Source: Roseospira visakhapatnamensis
GTDB taxonomy: Bacteria > Pseudomonadota > Alphaproteobacteria > Rhodospirillales > Rhodospirillaceae
NCBI RefSeq assembly: GCF_014197915.1
Contig: NZ_JACIGK010000001.1
Location: 186,001 to 250,000, forward strand
Direction: 5' to 3'
DNA length: 64,000 bases
The notes beneath the pieces are model-generated. The model did not search any database. It was not told the DNA's origin and was given only the letters and a program-made list of their open reading frames with translations. Numbering within the stretch: position 1 is the stretch's first letter; each line of letters starts with the position of its first letter. Position numbers and translations under genes: made by a program. Shown one piece after another: positions 1 through 8,107 of this stretch.

Positions 1-725
1 AGACGGAACCGCACCTCCTTGTCGGCCCGCGCCCGGTCGTACATCACCGGGTTGCCGCCATGGGGCTCGTCGGCCGGGGTCCGGATCGGAATCCCGGTGC
101 CGTCCAGGGCCCGCAGCCGCGCCGGAGCGGTCAGCGCCGCGTAGCCGGGATCCGGGTCGGCCCACGCCTGGATGCGCATCCGCCCGTCCAGACACCCCAC
201 GGCCAGCCACCAGAACTCGTGGGAGTCGAGTCGCCGAACGGTCGGCGGCCCGCCGTCCAGGCCGTCGGCCTCCAGGGCGGCGCGCAGCCGCGCGGCGTCA
301 CCCGGCCCGATCACCCGGCGCGCCACCCGCCCGCCCAGGGGCGCCAGCGCCAGGCCCGGCGCCGCCGGATCGACGGTCAGGCTGGCCGGCGTCGGCCCCA
401 GCACGCGGGTCATCAGGACCAGGCTGCCGGGCGGCGGTCCCTGGGGGGCGGGGGGCGGTTCGACCAGGTCGTACACGCGCACGCGGACCATGTAGTCGGC
501 GTTGTGCACGAGTCTTACGCGCAGGGGCGCCCCCGGGGCGCAGGTGGCGCGGATGTCGTCCCCGTTCAGAAACGAGAACCAGGTCAGCTTCCGTGTCACC
601 GGATCGGCGATGTCGCCGCTGCTCGCGCAGCCGGCGAGCACGCCAAGAGCCACCACGGCCATCCCAAGTCTTGGGGTCACCCAGCGGGTAACCCGGCACG
701 TCTTGTGTAAGCCCAAACGTCGCAT
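1..725 (-). CDS. Putative lipoprotein, C-terminus beyond the window
   Basis: This gene reads leftward from ATG 725 and runs open off the left edge, giving at least 241 codons. The N-terminus has a positively charged stretch, a short hydrophobic segment and the lipobox LAGC (Cys near residue 33), so the product is probably exported and lipid-anchored. Beyond the Cys there is a soluble domain with segments such as KLTWFSFLNGDD and VRVRVYDLVEP and no membrane helices. A weak purine-rich stretch precedes the start. I do not recognise the family and give no function. The frame is preferred over the overlapping open frames because of the lipobox and the strong third-position GC bias. Confidence 0.7.
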   Translation of the reverse strand, partial: MRRLGLHKTCRVTRWVTPRLGMAVVALGVLAGCASSGDIADPVTRKLTWFSFLNGDDIRATCAPGAPLRVRLVHNADYMVRVRVYDLVEPPPAPQGPPPGSLVLMTRVLGPTPASLTVDPAAPGLALAPLGGRVARRVIGPGDAARLRAALEADGLDGGPPTVRRLDSHEFWWLAVGCLDGRMRIQAWADPDPGYAALTAPARLRALDGTGIPIRTPADEPHGGNPVMYDRARADKEVRFR

Positions 726-1104
726 GCCGTTCCCATCTCTTTCGGGGGAGTCCGGCGACCGGCGCCGGGACCTCTGGATCTCAAGGGACTCGAACTCTTC
801 TATGGACAGGACCTCAGGTATTTTCTATGCTGATCCCAATTAGGCATTGAATCCGCACCAAATTCCCAGACCGCCGGTGCTCCGTGGGAGCCTCGGAGGA
901 GGCCGGCGCGACAACCCCTCGATCGTGGCCGGCGCGTGACGCGAACCGGGCCGATACCCGGCACCGGGCCGCGTGCGCCATGTGTTTGGACGCCGCCGGG
1001 GTGTGTTCGGGCGTCGTCGCCGTTCCGGGCCGCGCGGCCCGCCATCGGACCGCAGGAGTCGCACCGTGTTGCCGCACCCGCCTGATGCCCCTGGCCTCCC
1101 TTCC
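726..1104. other. Divergent intergenic region
   Basis: This gap separates the leftward lipoprotein gene from the rightward carboxypeptidase gene. About 800-860 is AT-richer than its surroundings (for example TATTTTCTATG) and is the likely site of both promoters, but I cannot place convincing -35/-10 boxes. The right half (about 960-1104) is open in the frame of the downstream gene, so a longer N-terminus for that protein cannot be excluded. Confidence 0.4.
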
Positions 1105-2640
1105 ATGCTCGCCGACGGGTCCGCTCCCGCCGCGTCGCCCCGTCCTGTCGGCACGCGGGTCTGCCAACGAACGCCCGCGCGATCGCCCGGCCCGGCCCTG
1201 ATCACGGCCCGCCGCCTCATGGCGGCGCTGGGCGTCGTGCTGCTGCTGGGCCTGGTCCTGCCGGCCGCCGCCGAGGCCCGGGGCTATGCCTCGATCGTGG
1301 TGGACGCCGCCTCGGGCCGCATCGTCTCCGGGCGCCACATCGACACCCGGCTCTACCCGGCCTCGATGACCAAGATGATGACGCTCTACATGCTGTTCGA
1401 GGCCCTCGACCAGGGCAAGCTTACCATGAACTCGCGGCTGCGGGTGTCGACCCGCGCGGCCGGGCAGCCGGCCTCCAAGCTGGGGCTCCGGGCGGGCTCC
1501 ACCATCCGCGTGCGCGACGCCATCCTGGCGCTGGTCACCAAGTCGGCCAACGATGTGGCCACCGTGGTGGCCGAGGCCCTGGGCGGCACCGAAAGCCGCT
1601 TCGCCCGGATGATGACGGAGCAGGCGCACCGCCTGGGCATGAGCCGGACCACCTTCCGCAACGCCTCCGGGCTGCCCAACAGCGCGCAGAAAAGCACCGC
1701 CCGCGACATGGCGATCCTGGCGCTGTCGCTGCAAACGCACTTCCCGCGCCAGTACCGCCTGTTCTCCACCACCAGCTTCCGCCTTGGCGGCCGTACCATC
1801 GGCACCCACAATCACCTGCTGAAGCGCTATCCCGGCGCGGATGGCCTGAAGACCGGCTACATCCGCGCCTCGGGCTTCAACATCGCCTTCTCCGCGCGCC
1901 GCAACGGGCGCCGGCTGGTCGGCGTGGTGTTCGGCGGCCGCAGCGCCCGCAGCCGCGACGACCACATGGCCAAGCTGATGGACGCCGGCTTCGCCACGGT
2001 CGCGCACCCCACCTATGTCAGCTTCGGCGCCGACGGCCGTCACCTGCGCGTGGTGGCGCGCTCGGACCTGTCCTCGGGCGTCGCGCCGCGGCCGCCGATC
2101 CTGCCACCCGGCAAGACGGTCGGTCCGCAGGTGGCCTCCCCGCAGGGGGCGTCCCCCCAGGTGGTATCCCTGAGCGCGACCGTCCCCCCGGTCCCGACGC
2201 TGTCCGCGCCGCTGACGCCGGCGCGGGCCGGCGCCATGGTGCCGCTGCCCGCCGCCCGGCCGATCCTCGGCGCCGCCGGTCCCGCCGCCGGTCCCGTCGT
2301 CGTCTCCCTGCCCCGCCCCGCCGCCGCGGCGGCGCCGGCCCCGTCCGCCGCCACGGAGGCCAATCCGGGCGGGCGCTGGGGGATCCAGGTGGGCGCCTTC
2401 GGAAGCCAGGGCGCGGCCGAGCGCGTGGCGCACGAGGCCGCGCGCCTGCTGGCCGGGCGCATGAACGACGTGCGCGTGCGCGTCATCCCGCACACGGTGG
2501 ACGATGGCCGCCTGTACCGGGCGCGGCTGGTGGGCATGGTCTCGGAAGGTCAGGCACGCGGCGCCTGCGACACCCTGAAGGCTCGTGGCGGCTCCTGTCT
2601 GGTGGTGGTGCCGACGGGTTGGACCGTGGCCGCGCGCTGA
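1105..2640 (+). CDS. D-alanyl-D-alanine carboxypeptidase (S11 family) with C-terminal SPOR domain
   Basis: Penicillin-binding protein of the DacA/PBP5 type, which trims the terminal D-Ala from peptidoglycan stem peptides in the periplasm. The three active-site motifs are present in order: SMTK (about residue 87), SAN (about 147) and KTG (about 249). An N-terminal ITARR stretch followed by a hydrophobic segment ending in AAAEA is a signal peptide. A Pro/Ala-rich linker leads to a C-terminal SPOR domain (about 425-511, starting WGIQVGAFGS), a fold that binds denuded septal glycan. ATG 1105 keeps positive charge before the signal helix; ATG 1219 would remove it, and the frame stays open upstream to 973. 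It converges on parE across a palindromic repeat. Confidence 0.9.
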   Translation: MLADGSAPAASPRPVGTRVCQRTPARSPGPALITARRLMAALGVVLLLGLVLPAAAEARGYASIVVDAASGRIVSGRHIDTRLYPASMTKMMTLYMLFEALDQGKLTMNSRLRVSTRAAGQPASKLGLRAGSTIRVRDAILALVTKSANDVATVVAEALGGTESRFARMMTEQAHRLGMSRTTFRNASGLPNSAQKSTARDMAILALSLQTHFPRQYRLFSTTSFRLGGRTIGTHNHLLKRYPGADGLKTGYIRASGFNIAFSARRNGRRLVGVVFGGRSARSRDDHMAKLMDAGFATVAHPTYVSFGADGRHLRVVARSDLSSGVAPRPPILPPGKTVGPQVASPQGASPQVVSLSATVPPVPTLSAPLTPARAGAMVPLPAARPILGAAGPAAGPVVVSLPRPAAAAAPAPSAATEANPGGRWGIQVGAFGSQGAAERVAHEAARLLAGRMNDVRVRVIPHTVDDGRLYRARLVGMVSEGQARGACDTLKARGGSCLVVVPTGWTVAAR

Positions 2641-2672
2641 CGGGCGCGGCCGCGCCGGCCGGCCACGGACTG

Positions 2673-2697
2673 CAACGGTCATTCTCAATGACCGTTG
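2673..2697. repeat. Palindromic intergenic repeat, copy 1
   Basis: Perfect inverted repeat with 11-base arms, CAACGGTCATT and AATGACCGTTG, around a CTC loop. It lies exactly between the convergent carboxypeptidase and parE genes, ending four bases before the parE stop, so it could act as a bidirectional terminator. Related copies occur at 16586, 17934, 21188 and 54378. Confidence 0.85.
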
Positions 2698-2700
2698 ATA

Positions 2701-4734
2701 TTACACGTCCAGTTCCTCCACGAACTTCGCGTTCTCCTGAATGAAGGCGAAGCGCGTCTCCGCCTTGCGGCCCATCAGGCGTTCGACGAGGCCGGCGGTG
2801 TCGCGGGCCTCCTCGCGGTCTTCCTCGGTGCCCTGGCCGGGCACGACCACGCGCAGCAGGACCCGCCGCTTGGGGTCCATGGTGGTGTCCTTCAACTGAG
2901 CCGGCGGCATCTCGCCCAGGCCCTTGAAGCGGCTGACGTCCACCTTGCCGCGTCCGGTCAGCACGGTGGCCATGACCTCGTCCTTGTGGGCCTCGTCGCG
3001 GGCGTAGACCACGGTCCCCCCCTGGCTGAGCCGGTAGAGCGGCGGTTGCGCCAGATAGAGGTGGCCGTTCTCGATCAGCCTGGGCATTTCCCGGTAGAAG
3101 AACGTCATCAGCAGCGCCGCGATGTGGGCGCCGTCCACGTCGGCGTCGGTCATGATGATGATCTTGTCGTAGCGGAGCGCGTCGTCGTCATAGCGGTCCC
3201 GGATGCCGCAGCCGAGCGCCTCCACCAGGTCGGACAGCTCCTGGTTGGCGCGCAGCTTGTCGGCGGAGGCGGCGGCCACGTTGAGGATCTTGCCGCGCAG
3301 GGGCAGCACCGCCTGGGTGTCGCGCGCCCGCGCCTGCTTGGCGGACCCGCCGGCCGAATCGCCCTCGACGATGAACAGCTCGGTCCCCTGGGCCACCGAG
3401 CGGGTGCAGTCGGTCAGCTTGCCCGGCAGGCGCAGCCTCTTGGTGGCCGACTTGCGCGACAGGTCCTTGGCCTGCTTGCGACGCTGGCGCTCTTCGGCGC
3501 GCTCCAGGGCGGCGGTCAGCAGGCGGCCCGCGCCCTCCGGATCGGCCGACAGCCAGTGATCCAGGTGGTCGCGCATGGCCTGCTCGACCAGCCGCGTGGC
3601 CTCGGCGCTGGACAGCTTCTCCTTGGTCTGGCCCTGGAACTGGGGCTCGCGCAGGAACAGCGACAGCATGCCGCGCGCGCCACCCATGACGTCCTCGGCG
3701 GTCAACTGGCCACCCTTGCGGTGGCCCGCCATCTCGGCATAGCCCCGAAGGCCGCGCAGCAGGGCGTTGCGCAGTCCGGTTTCATGGGTGCCGCCCTCGG
3801 GCGTGGGCACGGTGTTGCAGTAGGAGCGGAGGAACGCCTCGCCGGCCTCGGGCCAGCACAGCGCCCACTCCACCCGGCCCCGGTCGTCGGCCAGGTCGGC
3901 CGCGCCCGCGAAGATCCCCGCGCCCAGCAGCGGCGTCCCGTTCAGGGTGGCCTCCAGGTAGTCGCGCAGGCCGTTGGGGAAATGCAGCTCGGCCCTGGCG
4001 GGCGTCGTGTCGCCGTCCTCCAGGAGCGCCGGGTCGCACTGCCAGCGGATGCGCACGCCCCGGAACAAGTACGCCTTGGAGCGCGCCATGCGGAACAGGG
4101 TGGCCGGACGGAAGCGGGCGCGCGGGCCGAAAATCTCCGTGTCCGGGCGGAAGGCAATGGTCGTGCCCCGCCGGCTGGCCGGGGCGTCGGCGCGCTCCAA
4201 CGCGGTCAGCGGCCGGCCGCGACCGTAGCGCTGGGTCCACTGGACGCGGTCGCGGGTGACGGTGACCGTCAGGTCCTCGGCCAGCGCGTTGACCACCGAC
4301 AGACCGACGCCGTGCAGGCCGCCCGAGACCTTGTAGGCGCCGCCGCCGAACTTGCCGCCCGAGTGCAGCACGGTGAGAATCACCTCCAGCGCCGACGTGT
4401 CGGGATAGCGCGGGTGCGGGTCCACCGGGATGCCGCGCCCGTTGTCGGTGATCACCACCCGATTGTCGGCGTCCAGGCGCACGTCGATGGTCGTGGCATG
4501 GCCGGCGACGGCCTCGTCCATGCTGTTGTCCAGCACCTCGGCCACCAGATGGTGCAGGGCGCGTTCATCGGTGCCGCCGATGTACATGCCGGGACGCCGG
4601 CGCACCGGCTCAAGGCCCTCCAGGACCTCGATATCCTGGGCGGTGTACGGGGTCGCGCCGGTGGAGGCCGGCCGGCGGGCGGCGGCGGGACCGCCAGGGC
4701 GGGCCGCGTCGGGATGTCGGAAAAGGTCGTCCAT
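2701..4734 (-). CDS. parE: DNA topoisomerase IV subunit B
   Basis: ATPase subunit of topoisomerase IV, which with ParC decatenates daughter chromosomes. The product is 677 aa, usual for alphaproteobacterial ParE. The N-terminal GHKL ATPase domain shows EVLDNSMDEAV and the GRGIP and GGLHGVG loops. The transducer domain follows, then a TOPRIM domain with EGDSAGGSAK and DADVDGAHI, and a short C-terminal segment. GyrB would be longer, and the opening YTAQDIEVLEGLEPVRRRPG is ParE-like. ATG 4734 is chosen because the homologous N-terminus begins close after it; upstream sequence in the same frame is compositionally unlike the protein. It is divergent from the thioesterase gene. Confidence 0.95.
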   Translation of the reverse strand: MDDLFRHPDAARPGGPAAARRPASTGATPYTAQDIEVLEGLEPVRRRPGMYIGGTDERALHHLVAEVLDNSMDEAVAGHATTIDVRLDADNRVVITDNGRGIPVDPHPRYPDTSALEVILTVLHSGGKFGGGAYKVSGGLHGVGLSVVNALAEDLTVTVTRDRVQWTQRYGRGRPLTALERADAPASRRGTTIAFRPDTEIFGPRARFRPATLFRMARSKAYLFRGVRIRWQCDPALLEDGDTTPARAELHFPNGLRDYLEATLNGTPLLGAGIFAGAADLADDRGRVEWALCWPEAGEAFLRSYCNTVPTPEGGTHETGLRNALLRGLRGYAEMAGHRKGGQLTAEDVMGGARGMLSLFLREPQFQGQTKEKLSSAEATRLVEQAMRDHLDHWLSADPEGAGRLLTAALERAEERQRRKQAKDLSRKSATKRLRLPGKLTDCTRSVAQGTELFIVEGDSAGGSAKQARARDTQAVLPLRGKILNVAAASADKLRANQELSDLVEALGCGIRDRYDDDALRYDKIIIMTDADVDGAHIAALLMTFFYREMPRLIENGHLYLAQPPLYRLSQGGTVVYARDEAHKDEVMATVLTGRGKVDVSRFKGLGEMPPAQLKDTTMDPKRRVLLRVVVPGQGTEEDREEARDTAGLVERLMGRKAETRFAFIQENAKFVEELDV

Positions 4735-4860
4735 GGCCGGGAGTATAGGCACGCCCGCGGGTGCGAACAAGACGATGGGCAAGGCGATCTGGTATAGACC
4801 CCGGACGTCATATACTTCATATCGTGTGGCCTTCCGGCCCTCCACCAAGGAGTTCTTTCC

Positions 4861-5298
4861 GTGACCCAGACCGACCCCTCCCGGTCGGCGCCGCAGCGTG
4901 GCGTCGTCTCCATCCGCACCATCGCCATGCCGGCGGACACCAACCCCTCCGGCGACATCTTCGGCGGCTGGCTGATGAGCCAGATGGACATGGCCGGTGG
5001 CACCCACGCCCGCCACCTGGCCGAGGGACGCGTGGTGACGGTCGCCGTGGACGGGTTCCTGTTCCACCGCCCGGTGTTCGTGGGCGACTGGTTGACCTGC
5101 TACAGCCACCATGTGAAAACGGGCCGCACATCCCTGACCATCCAGGTCGAGGCCTGGGCGCAGCGGGCCGCCGGCGGCGCCAACGAAAAGGTGACCGAGG
5201 GCACCTTCGTGTTCGTGGCCATCGATACCGAGGGCCGGGCCCGCTCGGTGCCGGCGGGTGTCGAGGACCGCGAGGCCGCGCTGGTCGGCACCCCCTGA
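4861..5298 (+). CDS. yciA: Acyl-CoA thioesterase, YciA type
   Basis: Single hotdog-fold acyl-CoA thioester hydrolase of 145 aa, hydrolysing acyl-CoAs to free acid and CoA in the cytoplasm. The family signature around residues 25-45 (PSGDIFGGWLMSQMD) includes the Asp expected to take part in catalysis, followed by VAVDGFLFHRPVFVGD. Translation starts at GTG 4861, preceded at good spacing by AAGGAG. The 126-base gap to parE must carry the promoters for both genes. Confidence 0.88.
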   Translation: MTQTDPSRSAPQRGVVSIRTIAMPADTNPSGDIFGGWLMSQMDMAGGTHARHLAEGRVVTVAVDGFLFHRPVFVGDWLTCYSHHVKTGRTSLTIQVEAWAQRAAGGANEKVTEGTFVFVAIDTEGRARSVPAGVEDREAALVGTP

Positions 5299-5333
5299 GC
5301 GGCGCCGGCCTTCCTCCAGACCGAGCCCGCCGC

Positions 5334-6080
5334 ATGCCCCCGGTCCCGCCCGTGCCTTCCTCCGCGTCTCCGCCGCGCGACCCGCGCGCGCCGATCCTGG
5401 TGATCGTCCATCAGGCGCATTCGACCTGCGGGCGCGTGGGGGCGGTGCTGCGCGCCCGGGGGCACATCCTGGACCGGCGGGTGCCGCTGCTGGGCGATCC
5501 CTTGCCCGCGGACCTGTCCGGCCATGCCGGGGTGGTGGTCTTCGGCGGTCCCATGAGCGCCAACGACGATCATCGCGACGGGATCCGCGCCGAACTGGCG
5601 GTCCTGGAGCGCGCCATGGGGGCCGGGTTGCCGGTGCTGGGCATCTGTTTGGGGGCGCAGATGATGGCCCGGGTGGCCGGCGCGCGCGTCAGCCGCCACC
5701 CGGCGGAGCGCGTGCAGATCGGCTACTACCCGCTTTGGCCCACGGCGGCCGGCCGCCGCCGTGGCCTGTTCGACGGGGAGACGCCCGCCGAGGTCTACCA
5801 CTGGCACACCGAGGGCTTCGACCTGCCGCCCGGGGCCACGCTTTTAGCGCGCGGGCCGGACTTCCCCAACCAGGCGTTCGCCCTGGGGGAGCGCGCGCTG
5901 GGCATCCAGTTCCACCCCGAGGTCACCCACGAGATGATGGAGCGCTGGATCCACAAGGCCGCGCCCATGCTGATGCTGCCCGGGGCGCGACCGGCCGAGG
6001 ACCACCGCGCCGGCCGCCGCCGCTTCGATGCCGCCGTGGCCCGGTGGGTGGAGCGGTTCCTCGATCGCTGGCTGGGGTAG
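5334..6080 (+). CDS. Class I glutamine amidotransferase-like protein
   Basis: Cytoplasmic protein of 248 aa with a class I glutamine amidotransferase (GATase1) fold. The nucleophile elbow GICLGAQ places Cys about residue 105, and IQFHPE supplies the His and Glu of the triad (about 194 and 196). The oxyanion region VVVFGGPM is also present. No synthetase domain is attached, so it may be a stand-alone hydrolase of the GMP-synthase-like or gamma-glutamyl type; the amine acceptor cannot be told from sequence. It lies 35 bases after yciA and may be co-transcribed with it. Confidence 0.85.
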   Translation: MPPVPPVPSSASPPRDPRAPILVIVHQAHSTCGRVGAVLRARGHILDRRVPLLGDPLPADLSGHAGVVVFGGPMSANDDHRDGIRAELAVLERAMGAGLPVLGICLGAQMMARVAGARVSRHPAERVQIGYYPLWPTAAGRRRGLFDGETPAEVYHWHTEGFDLPPGATLLARGPDFPNQAFALGERALGIQFHPEVTHEMMERWIHKAAPMLMLPGARPAEDHRAGRRRFDAAVARWVERFLDRWLG

Positions 6081-6212
6081 ACGACGCGCCGTTTTGACGT
6101 CAGGATCGGCCGGACTTCACCGAGACCGCGCTGGGGCAAGGCACCGGCACGAGAACGCCGCGACCGCTGTGGGGCGGCGCGCGGGGGAAACGGCCCGCCA
6201 ACGAGAGACCCC

Positions 6213-7022
6213 ATGACGACGGGCCTGTCCGGCATTCCAGAGACATTGTTGATCCCCCTCTGGGCGCGCGCGGCCGAGACCCGCGCGGCCGCCCCCATCG
6301 TGCGCGACACGCGCGCGGCCGACATCATGGCGCGCATCGACTACGACTTCGCCAGGTTCGACCGGGCCTGGCTGACCCAGGTCGGCGTGGCCGTGCGGAC
6401 CAAGATCCTGGACCGGGCGACCCGCGCCTACCTGGACCGCGTGCCCGGGGCCACGGTGGTCTCGCTCGGGGCCGGGCTGGACACCCGCCATGCGCGGCTC
6501 GCGCCCCGGGTGACGCGCTGGTACGACCTGGACCTGCCGGAGGTCATCGCGCTGCGGCGCCGCTTCTTCTCGGACACGGACCGCTATCGGATGATCCCGG
6601 CGTCCATGTTCGCGACCACGTGGATGGACCGCGTGGCCGCCGAGGGCACGCCGGTCCTGCTGATCGCCGAGGGGGTGTTGCCGTACTTCGCCGAGACCGA
6701 CCTCAAGCCCCTGCTGGCGACCCTGGCGGAGCGCTTTCGCGGCGGGGAAATGCTGCTCCAGACGCTGCCGCCGGCGCTGGTCGGGCGCGGCCGGTACCAT
6801 GACAGCGTGCGCAGACTCGACGGCCGGCCCGACTTCAAGTGGGGCGTGACAGACGTCCAGACGCTGGCCGGCTGGCACTCCGGCCTCTCGGTCGCCGAGC
6901 ACTGGAACTACTTCGACTATCACAAGGACCGATGGCGATGGTACGGACGACTCATGACCGTGCCGGCGCTGCGGCGCCGGATGTCCCGCCGCATCGTCCG
7001 CCTGCGCTTCGGCGAGGCGTGA
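6213..7022 (+). CDS. Class I SAM-dependent methyltransferase, LCMT/TcmP-like family
   Basis: The 269-aa product belongs to the leucine carboxyl methyltransferase-like (Ppm1/TcmP) family. The SAM-binding loop VVSLGAGLDTR (about residue 79) and the acidic WYDLDLPEV strand are visible, as is the LIAEGVLPYF motif of this family. Bacterial members methylate O-atoms of diverse polyketide or unknown substrates, so the target here is unknown. The frame closes just before the convergent ygfZ gene. Confidence 0.82.
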   Translation: MTTGLSGIPETLLIPLWARAAETRAAAPIVRDTRAADIMARIDYDFARFDRAWLTQVGVAVRTKILDRATRAYLDRVPGATVVSLGAGLDTRHARLAPRVTRWYDLDLPEVIALRRRFFSDTDRYRMIPASMFATTWMDRVAAEGTPVLLIAEGVLPYFAETDLKPLLATLAERFRGGEMLLQTLPPALVGRGRYHDSVRRLDGRPDFKWGVTDVQTLAGWHSGLSVAEHWNYFDYHKDRWRWYGRLMTVPALRRRMSRRIVRLRFGEA

Positions 7023-7031
7023 TCCCGGCCG

Positions 7032-8021
7032 TCAACCCGTCACCCCGGACGGCTCCGGCAACACCATCCAGTCCGGCACCCGGGGTGTCAGGCGCGCCGC
7101 GCCGGCCTCCAGCGGCCGTCCGTCGGCCAGCGCCTCCAGCCGCACGATGGCCAGCCCCAGGCCGGAGGCCGCGTCCAGCGCCACGCCCGAGCGCATCTCG
7201 CCGGCATCCTTGCCGGCGGCGGTGGTCAGCGGCGCGCCCGGCGCCGGCAGCGGTCCGCTCACCTCCACCGGCATCAGCCGGCGCTTGAGCAAGCCCCGGT
7301 ACTTGGTGCGCGCCGTCAGTTCCTGGCCCATGTAGCAGCCCTTGCGGAAGTCCACGCCGGCCAGCTCCTCCAGGCCGCATTCCAGGGGCAGGCTTTTTTC
7401 CACGCCGATGTCCGGCGCCCCCTCGGGCAGGCCCAGGGCCAGCCGGTGGCGCTCCCAGACGGCGGACTCGGCCGGCCGCGCGCCCAGGTCCTCCAGGACG
7501 CGCCGGGCCCGGTCCCCGGGCAGGATCAGGCGCGCCCCGGCCGCCGTCAGGCGCGGGTCCACGAAGGCCACGCCGCCCCCGGGCAGCGCCCGCGCCGCGC
7601 CCGCCTCGGCCGGCAGATCCAGCGCCGCCAGGGCACCCTCGCCGAACACCACGGCCACCACCCAGCCCACGGCCCCAACCCCAACCCCGGTGAGGGTTAC
7701 CTTGCTGCGCAGCCTGTACTTGGACAGGCGCGCGCGCAGTTCGTCCAGGCGGGCGGCCTCGGCCTCGACCAGCAGGAGGCCGTCCCCGTCGCCCGCCCCG
7801 GACACGCCGACCAGCATCAGGTCGAACAGCATCTTTCCCTGGGGGGTCAACAGGGCGGCGAACAGCGCCCGGTCGGGACCGGCGCGGGTGACATCGTTGC
7901 TCACCAGGCCCTGGAGGAACGGGACCCGGTCCGGCCCGGCCAGGGTCAGCACGCCCCGCGTGTCCAGGACGCGGCCCCACGGCGGGGCGGGCACGGCGGC
8001 GGTCTCGGTCGGGGCGGACAT
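7032..8021 (-). CDS. ygfZ: Folate-binding YgfZ/GcvT-like protein, Fe-S cluster assembly or repair
   Basis: This 329-aa protein belongs to the YgfZ/IBA57 branch of the GcvT superfamily, which uses tetrahydrofolate and supports maturation of [4Fe-4S] enzymes and tRNA modification. The diagnostic motif KGCYMGQE (about residues 227-234) contains the conserved Cys. The N-terminus shows GPDRVPFLQGLVSNDV, typical of the folate-binding half. ATG 8021 has a GGAGAT ribosome site about ten bases upstream and was preferred over an ATG 14 codons earlier. Confidence 0.9.
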   Translation of the reverse strand: MSAPTETAAVPAPPWGRVLDTRGVLTLAGPDRVPFLQGLVSNDVTRAGPDRALFAALLTPQGKMLFDLMLVGVSGAGDGDGLLLVEAEAARLDELRARLSKYRLRSKVTLTGVGVGAVGWVVAVVFGEGALAALDLPAEAGAARALPGGGVAFVDPRLTAAGARLILPGDRARRVLEDLGARPAESAVWERHRLALGLPEGAPDIGVEKSLPLECGLEELAGVDFRKGCYMGQELTARTKYRGLLKRRLMPVEVSGPLPAPGAPLTTAAGKDAGEMRSGVALDAASGLGLAIVRLEALADGRPLEAGAARLTPRVPDWMVLPEPSGVTG

Positions 8022-8107
8022 GGCGCGGATCTCCGGGGCAGGGGGGACGGACCCTGGAGACATGGGCCGCGCGGCCCCCCGGGCAAGGGGTCCGGGTCCG
8101 GTCGTCC

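Noticed and set aside
814-2688. Leftward 624-codon open frame opposite the carboxypeptidase gene
   Set aside because: High-GC shadow frame; the + strand encodes a complete S11 peptidase with all motifs.
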